Origin: Liriodendron chinense
Lineage: Eukaryota; Streptophyta; Magnoliopsida; Magnoliales; Magnoliaceae
Direction of reading: 5' to 3'
NCBI GenBank assembly: GCA_003013855.2
Contig: ML058460.1
Coordinates: 558,001-622,000, forward strand
DNA length: 64,000 nucleotides
Each line of letters begins with the position of its first letter. The stretch's first letter is position 1. A model generated the notes under the pieces. That model did no database searches. It was not told the DNA's origin and worked only from the letters and a program-made list of their open reading frames with translations. The translations under genes were made by a program, and so were the position numbers. Below are positions 19,729 through 29,344 of the stretch, piece by piece.

Positions 19729-22354
19729 TGTCGAGTCCCCACATGGAGAAGGGCCAGGGGGTGGTCAGGTTGTATAACTCTGATGATGGGGCATGGATTT
19801 GATTCGCATGCTCCTGACACTTGAAGCATTTTCTGACGTGCTGGCAACAGTCTGTCTCCATGGTGAGCCAATAGTAGCCGAGCCGTAGAATCTTCTTTGC
19901 CATCATATGCCCATTCATGTGTGGGCCACAGATTCCTTCGTGTATTTCTTTCATGATCTTTGCAGCTTCTGTTTCATCGACGCATCGAAGAAGGATGTGA
20001 TTATAGGATCGCTTGTAGAGAATTTCGCCACTGATGGTGAACTGGCCGGCCAAACGTTGGATGGTTCGGCGATCTGTTGCTGTTGCTGATTCTGGATACT
20101 CCTGGGTTTCGAGATATTGCTTGATGTCGGCATACCAGGGTTTGTCAGGGACAGCTTCGGCTTCTTCTATTTGCAGGCAAAAAGCAGGTTCTTCTTGAAT
20201 TTTGACCGTGAGCTCCCATTCTGAAGCTCCTTTTGGGATCTCGAGCATTGATGCGAGCGTGGCGAGAGCATCTGCAAACTGGTTCTTGGCTCTGGGCATG
20301 TATGAGAAGGTGATTTCCTTGAATTCTTCGATCAGATTGTCAAGATACACATGATATGGTATCAACTTCTCGTCTTTGGTCTTCCATTCGCCATTGGTCT
20401 GATTGATGATAAGCTGTGAGTCTCCAAATACTCGTAGCTTCTTGACGCCCAAGATCATGGCTTCCCTTAAGCCAGCGATGCATGCTTCGTACTCTGCCAT
20501 GTTGTTGGTGCACTCGAATGCTATGCGCCTTGAGATAGGAATAGGGACATCGTCTGGAGAGTAGAGGATTGCTCCAATACCGCTTCCTTTAGAGTTTGCT
20601 GCGCCGTCGAAGAATAACGTCCACTCATCTTTTTTCTTCTTTTCATCCCCTTCAATAAGCAAGAGATCTTCATCAGGGAAGAAAGTCTTGAGCGGTTGAT
20701 AATCCAGGAGAGAGTGAGCCGCAAGATGATCGGCGAGGGCCTGTCCCTTGATTGCCTTTTGAGTGACATAGGTGATGTCGAACTCAGACAAGAGTAGCTG
20801 CCATTTAGCTATCCTTCCAGTGAGTGCCGGTTTCTCGAACAGGTACTTGAGCGGATCCATGTGAGCGAGAAGGAGAATAGGGAATGCAATCATATATTGA
20901 CGGAGTCGCTGAGTTGCCCAGACTAGGGCGAGGCAAGTCTTCTCGATCGGGGAATACCTGGTCTCGTAGTCGGTGAACTTTCGACTCAAATAGTATATTG
21001 CTTGTTCTTTCTTCCCGGTTTCGTCGTGTTGGCCGAGGACACAGCCAATGGCTTCTGCTGCTACCGAGATGTATAACAATAGTGGTCGTCCAGGAGTGGG
21101 AGGCACTAGGACTGGAGGATTCATGAGATACTTCTTGATGCGGTCGAAGGCGACTTGGCAATCATCATTCCATTCTTTTGGGACATTCTTCCGAAGGAGC
21201 TTGAATATGGGCTCACAGATAGGTGTGAGCTGCGCGATGAAGCGACTGATGTATTGAATTCTGCCGAGGAAGCCACGAATTTCTTTCTCTGTTCTAGGAG
21301 GGGGCATCTCGATGATTGCTCTGGTTTTGGTCTCGTCGACCCTGATGCCATCCTCGCTCACCATAAAGCCGAGGAGCTTACCTCCCATTGCACCGAAGAC
21401 ACATTTCTGAGGGTTGAGGCGGAGCTTGTACTTTTCTAATCTGTTGAATAACTTCTTCAGATCTTCAAAGTGTCCTTCCATTGTGCGAGATTTGACGATC
21501 ATGTCGTCCACATATACTTCGAGCTCTTTGTTCATCATGTCGTGGAATAGTGCTGTCATTGCTCGCTGATATGTTGCTCCTGCGTTCTTCAGACCGAACG
21601 GCATCACCCTGTAACAGAAGGTTCCCCAGGGAGTGATAAATGCTGTCTTCTCACGATCTTCGACGGCCATCTTGATCTGATTGTAACCTGAGAACCCGTC
21701 CATGAATGAGAAGATCTTGTATCCAGCGGTGTTGTCGACCAGAGTGTCGATATGTGGCAAAGGGAAGTCATCTTTTGGACTGGCTTTGTTGAGATCTCGG
21801 AAGTCGATGCACATTCGAACCTTGCCGTCCTTCTTCGGTACTGGTACGATGTTGGCGAGCCATTCAGGGTAGTTGGAGACTACCAAGAATCCCGCGTTGT
21901 ACTGCTTGATGACTTCATCTCGGACTTTCAGAGCCCATTCTGGCTTCATTCTTCGGAGTTTTTGCTTCACTGGCTTCATATCTGCCTTGGTTGGCAGATG
22001 GTGTACAACGAGCTCTTCATCGAGCCCCGGCATGTCTTCATATGAGAACGCGAAGTTGGACAATCTTGGAGCTAGGAACTCTATCATTTTCTGTTTCATC
22101 TCAGGTGGCAACGATTTTCCAATGCGTACTTCCCTAGGGATCTCAGGCGTCCCCAAGTTTACTATCTCGAAATCATCGGCAATAACATTGGCTTTGGATT
22201 CGAACTTTTTGAGGAGATCCTCTAGTTCGGGAGCTGGATCATCATCTTCCTCGTCCCGAGCTTCGTCCAGACCCATGAGCTCAAAGTCTAATTCGATGTC
22301 GAAATCATATGATTCGACTTCAAACTCATGCGACTCTTTAGACGAACTTGGCAC
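19562..22354 (-). CDS. Tat pol: RT, RNase H, archaeal-type RNase H, integrase zinc domain
   Basis: Open for 930 residues. RT spans about 120-330, with PVPKKDGKVRMCIDFRDLNK and the catalytic YVDDMIVKS near 280. The first RNase H is at about 410-540. A second RNase H at about 575-700 retains Asp in FFDGAANSKG, Glu in MAEYEACIAGL, Asp in FGDSQLI and Asp in NQFADALATL, the dual arrangement typical of Tat. An HHCC integrase zinc domain follows at about 805-865 (HEGICGPHMNGH ... CCQHVRKCFKCQ). From about residue 878 the frame is wrong because of a one-base indel near 19722, so the tail to 19562 is not native. RT copies the RNA into DNA and RNase H removes the RNA template. Confidence 0.92.
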   Translation of the reverse strand: MPSSSKESHEFEVESYDFDIELDFELMGLDEARDEEDDDPAPELEDLLKKFESKANVIADDFEIVNLGTPEIPREVRIGKSLPPEMKQKMIEFLAPRLSNFAFSYEDMPGLDEELVVHHLPTKADMKPVKQKLRRMKPEWALKVRDEVIKQYNAGFLVVSNYPEWLANIVPVPKKDGKVRMCIDFRDLNKASPKDDFPLPHIDTLVDNTAGYKIFSFMDGFSGYNQIKMAVEDREKTAFITPWGTFCYRVMPFGLKNAGATYQRAMTALFHDMMNKELEVYVDDMIVKSRTMEGHFEDLKKLFNRLEKYKLRLNPQKCVFGAMGGKLLGFMVSEDGIRVDETKTRAIIEMPPPRTEKEIRGFLGRIQYISRFIAQLTPICEPIFKLLRKNVPKEWNDDCQVAFDRIKKYLMNPPVLVPPTPGRPLLLYISVAAEAIGCVLGQHDETGKKEQAIYYLSRKFTDYETRYSPIEKTCLALVWATQRLRQYMIAFPILLLAHMDPLKYLFEKPALTGRIAKWQLLLSEFDITYVTQKAIKGQALADHLAAHSLLDYQPLKTFFPDEDLLLIEGDEKKKKDEWTLFFDGAANSKGSGIGAILYSPDDVPIPISRRIAFECTNNMAEYEACIAGLREAMILGVKKLRVFGDSQLIINQTNGEWKTKDEKLIPYHVYLDNLIEEFKEITFSYMPRAKNQFADALATLASMLEIPKGASEWELTVKIQEEPAFCLQIEEAEAVPDKPWYADIKQYLETQEYPESATATDRRTIQRLAGQFTISGEILYKRSYNHILLRCVDETEAAKIMKEIHEGICGPHMNGHMMAKKILRLGYYWLTMETDCCQHVRKCFKCQEHANQIHAPSSELYNLTTPWPFSMWGLDIIRQDQSQSIKWSRVHTCGSRLLHQVGRGSLLHHNCSISSDQIHEEQHHMPVWNP

Positions 22355-23122
22355 ACTATTGAATGCAGGGAAAGAAATATTTTTTTGATTTTTGAGATTT
22401 TTCTGAAATTGAGATGCTAGATGTTTTTGGTTTTTGAAAGTTTTTTATTTTTTTGGCTTTTCGGAATTCGCGGGACTTTGAACAAGCGGGCATTGCAGAC
22501 CATGATTGATCCCAACTTGTTCCAAAGTTCCGGTCGCTTGCCTAAACAGGCGTTTTTTTTTGGAAGCCAGAGCCCTCAGATGGCTCTTTGGCTGATTCAA
22601 AAGTTAGGGGAACAGATGACCATTCAGGACCCCACACTTCCTCCCCTGGAGAGGTGGGGGTTGATGTTTTGGGCGAAGAATCATGGTCTGGCCCAATGAC
22701 CATGACTTCTTGCTGGTCAGGTTCGAGATCTGAGTCGTACTCAGTCCCTCCCGGATCACTTACCTCGCATTGCAGTTCGTCTGGTTCCACAGCTAGACAC
22801 AAGTTTGGAACCTGGACATCAGACCAATCTAGGGCTGGCCACTTCCCTTTCTTGGTCCAATGGATGGGCTGCTTCTGCCCCTGGCTGATGATTGATGATG
22901 TTGACTTTGCAGAGATGGGCAAGTCGTGCCCCTTGCTAATTGGTGATGAGATGGGCGAGTCGTGCCCCTTGCTGATTGAAGTGGGCAGGTTGTGCCCCTG
23001 GTTGAGAGAGGTGGGCAAGTTGTGCCCCTGGTTGGGAGCAGGTGTCAGAGTAACCTGGTCCTGAAGCTGCTTGTATTTGTCTTCTTTCTTCGTCTTCATC
23101 ATTTCCTCCTTCTTCTGGAGGC
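22355..23122 (-). other. Linker between protease and RT
   Basis: No domain recognised. At about 22905-23040 a repeat of about 30 bases encodes variants of GHNLPTS / GHDLPIS in one frame (minus strand). In Ogre-type elements an intron sits between gag-protease and RT; I see no certain splice pair here, so it could be an intron, a linker or both. Confidence 0.5.
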
Positions 23123-23725
23123 TTAGAGAGTTCGAGAATCTGATCCCATCGAATGGGGGGCCACGTGGCCCAAACTAGGCTCATCGGGAGGCCTTTGTGT
23201 AGTGCAGTGGGTTGATTCCCTCCTGGATCTTTGCAAGGTTCTCCTGGCTTGACGAATTGGATGGGTGAGCACCGAAATTTCTTCCTTCTCTTTGTCCATG
23301 CAGGTTGACCTGTATCCGAGTCCCCACTTGCGTTGGTTATATACCAGTGGTACCTTTCTGGACTTGAAGTGGTTCTTCATTCGATATTTGAGGCTCAGAC
23401 GCTCTGCCGGTGAAAAGACACGGTCCACCCTTATCGGTTCTGGATTGGCGATAGAGTTCACAGTCTCGAATTCGAAACTGTGAAACGGGATGTCTTCTTC
23501 AGAGTGCTGGATATCGATGACCGGGATGTCTGGTTCAGTGGCAGTAGCATTGGAAGGAATGATGAGCTCCTTCTCTGCATGGATAGAGATCACTTGATTT
23601 CCACAGATATACTTCACTCGTTGATGCAGGGTTGATGGCACAGCTCCAACCTTGTGCAGCCACGGTCGTCCGAGCAGCATGTTGAAAGAGGCTGATATAT
23701 CCAGGATTTGGAATGTGATGGTGAG
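23123..23725 (-). pseudogene. Protease C-terminal continuation (frameshifted)
   Basis: After the indel near 23725 the native frame continues as ASFNMLLGRPWLHKVGAVPS, the strongly conserved segment that follows the protease in Tat elements, then a less conserved stretch ending at 23123. It belongs to the gag-protease polyprotein. Confidence 0.8.
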
Positions 23726-26700
23726 AAACTTCTGGACCTATCTGTACCTCTATGTCGACCTCCCCTTCCACTGATCGGCGGGTGTTGTCAAATGCTCTGA
23801 CGCATATGGTGCTGGGTCGGAATGAAGAAGGACTGATTCCCAGGCGTTCCGCGGTCTTGAGTGGGCAGACATTTAAGCTTGAGCCATTATCGATAAGGAC
23901 CAGCGGAACACAGAGGTCTTTGTATCGTAAGGCTATGTTGAGGGATCGCCCATGATCTCGTCCCTCTGGTGGCAACTCATTATCGGTGAAGGTGATGGCG
24001 CGCGGAGCCAGTAGCTGTCCAATCATCAATGCAATCATCTCTGGTGCCGTATCGGAGGAGACATGAGCATCATTCAAGGTCTTGGCAAACATTTCTCGGT
24101 GTATGCGAGATGTGCAGAGTAGCTCCCATACTGAGATTTGTGCAGGGATTGACTTGAGCTGAGTTGCCACATCGTATGCGGCTTCATTTTTGCTGCCGAG
24201 GCCTGAGAGGACGCCTTTGGGATCTCCTCTGTTTTGATTATCTCTTCGGATGCAACGCCCGTTGGGATTCATGTTCCCCACTTCCGCACATTCTGGATAG
24301 TGCCATGGAACCTCTTTGTAGTTTTCCTCCCTTTTGCCTTCTAGGACCACTGGTTCTTGCAACGGTGCTGGTGTGTGTACCAGATCTTCCTCGTATAGAG
24401 CTTTTGCCTTAAGAACTACATTGTTGCCTGTGCTGAAGGGGTAGTATCGAGGCTTGTCTTCATAGACCACATAAGGTCGTGGTCCTGGCTTGACTGTTCC
24501 TGGGGCAGGAGGCTCCCATGGAATGAATACTGGTCCTCTTGATATGGCAGGAGGTTTCTCTGTTCGTCCGAGCTGCCGTAGCGTGATTGATATGCCTCCG
24601 GGACTTGCCCCTTGCAATATGACAGGCTTGACTGGAAGAGCTCCTTCCAAGACAACGGGCTCTTGCTGCTGATGAGTGTAATCCTTCCATTGCGGATTGG
24701 ATTGTTCTGGAGTTGCCCCTTGCAAGATGACAGGTTCGTATGTGGGCTCAATGTATGATTGTGCTCCTTCCAGGACGACTGGTTCCCAGCTTGAATGGTT
24801 GTAAGGTGCCCCTTGAACAACTGGTATATCGTATGGAGGTGCTCCTTCAAGCACTACTGGCTCGGAGATTGAAGGAAGAAAGGGACTTGCCCCTTGCAAG
24901 ACTGGAGGAGGATTTGTTGGTTCATAGGTGTAGGCATGAATGGACTGAATAGGGGAGAAGAAGCGATCGATATGGTCCCCTTCTTCTATACTATTGACGG
25001 CAGGGCCACGAGACGAACTGGGGTCTGTTGGATGCTGAGGCAGAGGATTCTGAAGGATGTTGGTGGAAGCTGCTGGAGAAGTTCCAGGGACCGAGATGAC
25101 GATCTTGCGGTCATCAATCAGGTCTTGTATGGCATTTTTCAAAGTATAGCATCGATCAGTGGCGTGGCCACGTCCTTGATGGTAGGCACAGTACTCATTT
25201 TCTCGGTAATTTGGAGGCAGAGGATGAGGCGGAGGCCTAGGTGTCATCAGAGTGAGTAACTGCTTTTGTACCAGCGTAGTCATGATTTGACTAAGTGGTT
25301 GACTGAGTGGAGTGAACTTCCTGAACTCCCTGTAATTCTGCCTGTTCTGGTATGAGTATTGGCCATTTCCCCTGAACTGCTGCTGTTGTCGAGGTGGCTG
25401 TGGCTGAGGATTCGGTTGTGGCTGATATCGCTGAGGCTGATGCTGAACTTGATTCTGCTGATACTGTTGACGTCCTTGTGGGGGAGCACGTTGATTTCCT
25501 TGAGCAGCGGTGTTGATGTTGTTTACCTCTGTTGGGCGGGGAGGAGAACCATTGCGGTTTCCATTCCCGTGCCCGATAGGTCTTCCTTCCACTCTGTTCC
25601 TCTTGACTGGAGTGGCTTGATGAGGCCATGGGGAGATCGTCCCGGCCCGGATTCCTGCTTCAACTTGCTCTCCAGCACGGATCAATTGTGAGAAATTCGC
25701 ATATGGATGCGAGATGAGATACCCAGATATGCCTGGGTATGTTGAATGAACAATCATGGAGATTTGTTCTTCATCGTCGATGGGTGTCCGCATTCTGGCT
25801 GCCATAGCTCGCCAACGTCCCACATAAGCTGATAGTGTTTCATCACTCCTTTGCCTGAGTGCTGCAAGGTCGGCTCTTCTGGGTGCCATGTTGAGATTAT
25901 ATGCGAATCTGTCGACGAAAGCCTGGGAGAGCTGTTCCCAGGTTCTGATGCGGTGGCAGTCCAATGAAGTGTACCAATCTAGGGCATCGCCCTTCAGAGA
26001 TTTTTGGAACAAACGAATAAGGGCCCCTTCATTTCCTGCGATTGCACTCAGCTCCCCGCAGAAAGCCTTGAGATGTGCTGTGGGACAACCGCTGCCATCG
26101 TATCTCTTGAATTTTGGTACCTCAAAGTTTTGAGGTACCTGAGCATCTGGGAAAGGACACAAGTCTCTAAACTTGGTCGAAGGTAGGTCGATTCCTTGCT
26201 GTCGCTGAAGCTGATTTTGCAAGATCTGGAACTGCTCCCGCAACTCGTCCAGTCCTGAGAGATCTGTTCGAGCGACTGGTGCCTCCTGGAGTAAGGCACG
26301 TTCTTCTTCGGCATAGTGGTCGATGTCTTCGACCCTATGGGCTTGCTGAAAAGCAACCGCGGGTTGCTGAAATTGGTTTGATGATTGAACTGGATTCTGA
26401 TGAACTTGAGCTTGAAATGATGGTAACTGAACTGGAGACTGTACTGAAGGTTGAACTGGAACTTGTTGGAAATTAATTGGATTTTGCTGAATTGAAGATT
26501 GCTGGAAATTAACTGGATTTTGCTGAATTGAAGATTGCTGAAAATTAACTGGGATCCCATCGGCGGGGATGTGCTGGAATTGAAAAGTGCTCCTGTTTGC
26601 AGGAGGCTGAGATGCTGGGAAGTGACCCCCTTGTTGGGTATTCGCCACTGTCCGCTGATTGATGTGGGCTTGACACTGACCCCCATTGTGGGCATTCGCC

Positions 26701-27215
26701 AGTGCTGTCCCTGTTGCTGGAAATTGAATTGAAATCCCATCGGCGGGGATGTGCTGAAATTGAAAAGGTGTCCCATCGGCGGGGACGTGCTGAGATCTAC
26801 TGAGATTGTTGTTTGCAAGATTGACTGGAAGCTGACTGGATGTTCCTGCAACGGAGGTGCTCTGAGATGGCCTTGTCGTCGCAGGAAGATATTGAGAAGG
26901 ATGCCCCACAGCGAAGGGCTGAGATGGCTGCTGTCGGTAGTCTTGGGCAGACTCCGATGGTTGTGCTTGATTTGAACTGGAGGCCGGGAGGACCCGGCAT
27001 GGCTGCTGAGCTTGCTGAACTGGGCCAACCTGATTGTTGGCTGCTGCGGTGGTTTGTGCTTGCATGAATTGCAAGAGCATTTCTTGCATTGCTCTCATTC
27101 CTTGTGCCAATTCTTGTATGATTGGCGTATTGTCAACGGGCTGTTGCGCTGGAGGTTGCGCTTCGGCTATTTCGAGAGCAGGGAAGTGATGAGTTTCTTC
27201 TTCGTGGTCGGACAT
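23535..27215 (-). CDS. Tat gag-protease polyprotein
   Basis: 1226 residues open, starting 290 bases inside the 5' LTR. Residues 1-350 are Gln/Pro-rich with repeats (HIPADGI-type and NFQQSSIQQNP). A retrotransposon gag domain lies at about 365-520 (LFQKSLKGDALDWYTSLDC, FVDRFAYNLNMAPRRADL). A CCHC-like knuckle CAYHQGRGHATDRC is near 672. About 770-955 carries eight or so EPVVLEGA / PVILQGA repeats. The protease region at about 1050-1160 has the site LVLIDNGSSLNVCPL near 1108, DNG in place of DTG/DSG as usual in this lineage. The frame breaks near residue 1160 (23725), so the last residues are out of frame. Gag forms the particle and protease cleaves the polyprotein. Confidence 0.92.
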   Translation of the reverse strand: MSDHEEETHHFPALEIAEAQPPAQQPVDNTPIIQELAQGMRAMQEMLLQFMQAQTTAAANNQVGPVQQAQQPCRVLPASSSNQAQPSESAQDYRQQPSQPFAVGHPSQYLPATTRPSQSTSVAGTSSQLPVNLANNNLSRSQHVPADGTPFQFQHIPADGISIQFPATGTALANAHNGGQCQAHINQRTVANTQQGGHFPASQPPANRSTFQFQHIPADGIPVNFQQSSIQQNPVNFQQSSIQQNPINFQQVPVQPSVQSPVQLPSFQAQVHQNPVQSSNQFQQPAVAFQQAHRVEDIDHYAEEERALLQEAPVARTDLSGLDELREQFQILQNQLQRQQGIDLPSTKFRDLCPFPDAQVPQNFEVPKFKRYDGSGCPTAHLKAFCGELSAIAGNEGALIRLFQKSLKGDALDWYTSLDCHRIRTWEQLSQAFVDRFAYNLNMAPRRADLAALRQRSDETLSAYVGRWRAMAARMRTPIDDEEQISMIVHSTYPGISGYLISHPYANFSQLIRAGEQVEAGIRAGTISPWPHQATPVKRNRVEGRPIGHGNGNRNGSPPRPTEVNNINTAAQGNQRAPPQGRQQYQQNQVQHQPQRYQPQPNPQPQPPRQQQQFRGNGQYSYQNRQNYREFRKFTPLSQPLSQIMTTLVQKQLLTLMTPRPPPHPLPPNYRENEYCAYHQGRGHATDRCYTLKNAIQDLIDDRKIVISVPGTSPAASTNILQNPLPQHPTDPSSSRGPAVNSIEEGDHIDRFFSPIQSIHAYTYEPTNPPPVLQGASPFLPSISEPVVLEGAPPYDIPVVQGAPYNHSSWEPVVLEGAQSYIEPTYEPVILQGATPEQSNPQWKDYTHQQQEPVVLEGALPVKPVILQGASPGGISITLRQLGRTEKPPAISRGPVFIPWEPPAPGTVKPGPRPYVVYEDKPRYYPFSTGNNVVLKAKALYEEDLVHTPAPLQEPVVLEGKREENYKEVPWHYPECAEVGNMNPNGRCIRRDNQNRGDPKGVLSGLGSKNEAAYDVATQLKSIPAQISVWELLCTSRIHREMFAKTLNDAHVSSDTAPEMIALMIGQLLAPRAITFTDNELPPEGRDHGRSLNIALRYKDLCVPLVLIDNGSSLNVCPLKTAERLGISPSSFRPSTICVRAFDNTRRSVEGEVDIEVQIGPEVSHHHIPNPGYISLFQHAARTTVAAQGWSCAINPASTSEVYLWKSSDLYPCREGAHHSFQCYCH

Positions 27216-27488
27216 GGCTTGCTGAGCCCGAGTGCGGATTATGCTGCGGAAGGGAAGTTGTCTCTGCGTACGTTGAGCCCGAGGAGGCGCAATGGTGAGG
27301 ACTGTACTCTACTCTTTTTGGGTTTTGGGATTTTCTATTTTTTTTTGGTTTTGGAATTTTCTATTTTTTTTTTGTTTGGGTTTGGGTAGAATGCTATGCA
27401 GATGAGATTGTATGAGGATTAATGACTTTCAAGTACGGGAAGGATTCTGTTTTCAAGTTGGATCACGACTAGTGGGACTAGCTAATCC

Positions 27489-27506
27489 CCAGCAGAGTCG
27501 CCATTC
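27489..27506 (-). other. Primer-binding site of the Tat element
   Basis: Next to the 5' LTR the minus strand reads tggcgactctgctgggga, preceded by a short spacer. This is not the initiator-Met type. It fits the tRNA-Arg-type PBS I recall for Ogre/Tat elements, though the tRNA was not checked. Confidence 0.75.
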
Positions 27507-28545
27507 TGTGGACCCTCGCCGATTTCTCCGCGCTCCCACACGACGTCGTTCTCCCTTTCCTTTCGGAAGAAGAAGAAGAAGAGGTGCGTGAGTGCGAAAT
27601 CGCCGTTTGTGCCACTGGCTTGCCTCGTTCTCGAGGGCTTTGTTTGGTTGTCGTGTTGAGCTGAATATGTTTAAGTGAGTTTATATAAGACCAGAGTCGC
27701 CACTAGCCAGTTACTTCGAATCTACAGTCGGCTAGACCCCGTAGAAACGTTAGAGAAGGGAATCCGAAGATTCCTTCCTCTAAAATGACTCCTGTTGATC
27801 TGCGGTCAGAGATTCAAGGTAAGGGATCACGGTTACAGGGTGGGAAGAGGTTAAGCACCCCACACACTGCCCGTACCGAAGTACGGTCTCTACTTCACAG
27901 AATCGATCGAATACTTGAAAGTCTAATTTAATCCTCGTATATTCTCATGAATGACATGATGCATGAATGCGGGTCTGAACAGTAAGAGTTTCTGATGGGC
28001 AGGTTCCAACAACGGGCAAGCCCAGAGCATACGCTCGAACTGACAGGTGCTTGATATAAAGACATATGCATGTGTGCTTGAGTAATCAAGGTGTTTTATG
28101 GTGAAGCGTGAATGCAGGTCTGAACAGTAAGAGTTTCTGATGGGCAGGTTCCAACAACGGGCAAGCCCAGAGCATACGCTCGAACTGACAGGTGCTTAAT
28201 ATAAAGACATGCATGTGTGTTTGAGTAATCAAGGTGCTTGTAGTGAAGCAGGGGGGTTGGAAGAAAAGTAAATGTTGCACTTATGCTAGATGCGAATGAG
28301 ATGATGCTGGAAAAAGAGTAGCTGGGTGGACGGAGGTGTCGCAAGGGTTGGCTTCGAGTGGCTGGATTAGGACTTAGATGGCTTGAGAGGCTTGGACCAG
28401 TGGTCAGGCTGGGCTGGACCAGGGTTAGACTCTCCTCACTCGGGCTCTCCTTGGTGGGAAAATGGGCTAAGGGCACTCGAAAGGATGGACTCTCTCTGGA
28501 CTCGAAGAGCTTCGAATTGATTCCGAAATGAGAAGGGGAGGGGGG

Positions 28546-28553
28546 TATTTATA
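28546..28553 (-). promoter_or_regulatory. TATA box driving the Tat element
   Basis: Minus-strand tataaata within gctataaataccccc in the 5' LTR. Transcription would start about 30 bases further down the minus strand (around 28515), giving the R/U5 part 28515-27507. Confidence 0.6.
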
Positions 28554-28670
28554 GCAGCGGAGAGTGGCAGATTGCGTAATTTTGTCCGGGCGGCCTGCCA
28601 TGGGCCGCCCGTACGGCCGCTCCTCGGTTTCCAGCGAGTACGGCCGTTCCCTCGGGGCTGCTGTTGGACT

Positions 28671-28832
28671 CGCTGGTCGACTCAGTGAGTTGACTCAGCG
28701 GGTCGACTCGGTGGTTTGACTCGACGGGTTGACTCGACGGGTTGACTCGGTGTTTTGACTCGACGGGTTGACTCGACGAGTTGACTCAGCGGGTTAACTC
28801 AGCGGGTTGACTCAGCGGGTTGACTCAGTGAG
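28671..28832 (-). repeat. 13-base minisatellite in 5' LTR
   Basis: Counterpart of the array at 10203, with a different variant order and fewer gggttaactcagc units. Confidence 0.9.
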
Positions 28833-29148
28833 TTTGACTTTTTTGGGATTTTTTGACTGGCCTTTTTTATGGGGGGTTTTTCTGGGTGGTGTTTAGGACT
28901 GGGTTGACTGGGTTCAGGCTTGAACTGGGCTATGGAATGGGGCTTACAAGGGTGAGTTTGGCTGAGTTTGGACTTGGGATTTGGGGGTATGGTCCTCCGT
29001 TCAACCAGCTATCTCTACCAACAGTGTAGCCGAAGGTGGGGTGTCTACAATACCCCTTAAAAATAATTTCCAGACAAGATAGACTATTTAGATACCCACA
29101 TTTGTTAACAATTCAAAACTTTTAATTGTAATCTGAAAATTGCAAAAA

Positions 29149-29326
29149 CACCCAGGTCTATAGCTCAAGTGGCAGGCTGAGTGAAGATAGCCTCGTTTCA
29201 ACACTCAGGTCATGGCATTGATTCCCATCGTGGGGTGGCTAACATTGTGATGTGACTAACTGGGGTGGGTGGGTGTACTAACAATGGGGGTGTGTGAACT
29301 AACCCATAAGAGAGAAGAAAAAAAAA
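29149..29326 (+). mobile_element. tRNA-derived SINE, family 1, copy C, with target duplication
   Basis: Box-A tract tagctcaagtggcaggc, degenerate box-B tract gcattgattccc, then gtggctaacattg and a short A-tail. It is flanked by an 18-base direct repeat: atctgaaaattgcaaaaa at 29131-29148 and atctaaaaattacaaaaa at 29327-29344 (16 of 18 match), defining the element as 178 bases. It lies only 100 bases outside the Tat element. Confidence 0.85.
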
Positions 29327-29344
29327 ATCTAAAAATTACAAAAA

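Larger units (their letters stand above)
9045..29049 (-). mobile_element. 20-kb Ty3/gypsy element, Tat lineage, with antisense gene
   Basis: Direct LTRs at 9045-10590 and 27507-29049, both TG...CA, are flanked by a perfect 5-bp target duplication atacc (9040-9044 and 29050-29054). Reading on the minus strand the order is 5' LTR, PBS, gag-protease, linker, RT, RNase H, a second (archaeal-type) RNase H, integrase, noncoding tract, antisense gene, tandem repeats, PPT, 3' LTR. A dual RNase H and lack of chromodomain are hallmarks of the Tat lineage (Tat, Ogre, Retand). The antisense ORF plus tandem repeats between pol and the 3' LTR recall Retand-like elements. LTRs differ by only a few substitutions and small repeat-length changes, so insertion is recent. 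Gag-pol carries three frameshifts. Confidence 0.95.
27507..29049 (-). repeat. Tat element 5' LTR
   Basis: 1543 bases, nearly identical to 9045-10590. Seen differences include A/G in gcgaaatcaccg, C/T in ctaattcaatcc, A/G in gtgcttaatata, a 2-base loss in acatatgcatg, one T in a T-run, and reordered 13-base units. Insertion must be recent. Confidence 0.95.

Noticed and set aside
21873..22388. 171-residue plus-strand ORF opposite RT
   Set aside because: Antisense shadow of pol, no features.
26048..27028. 326-residue minus-strand ORF in another frame of gag
   Set aside because: Alternate-frame shadow of the Gln/Pro-rich gag repeats.
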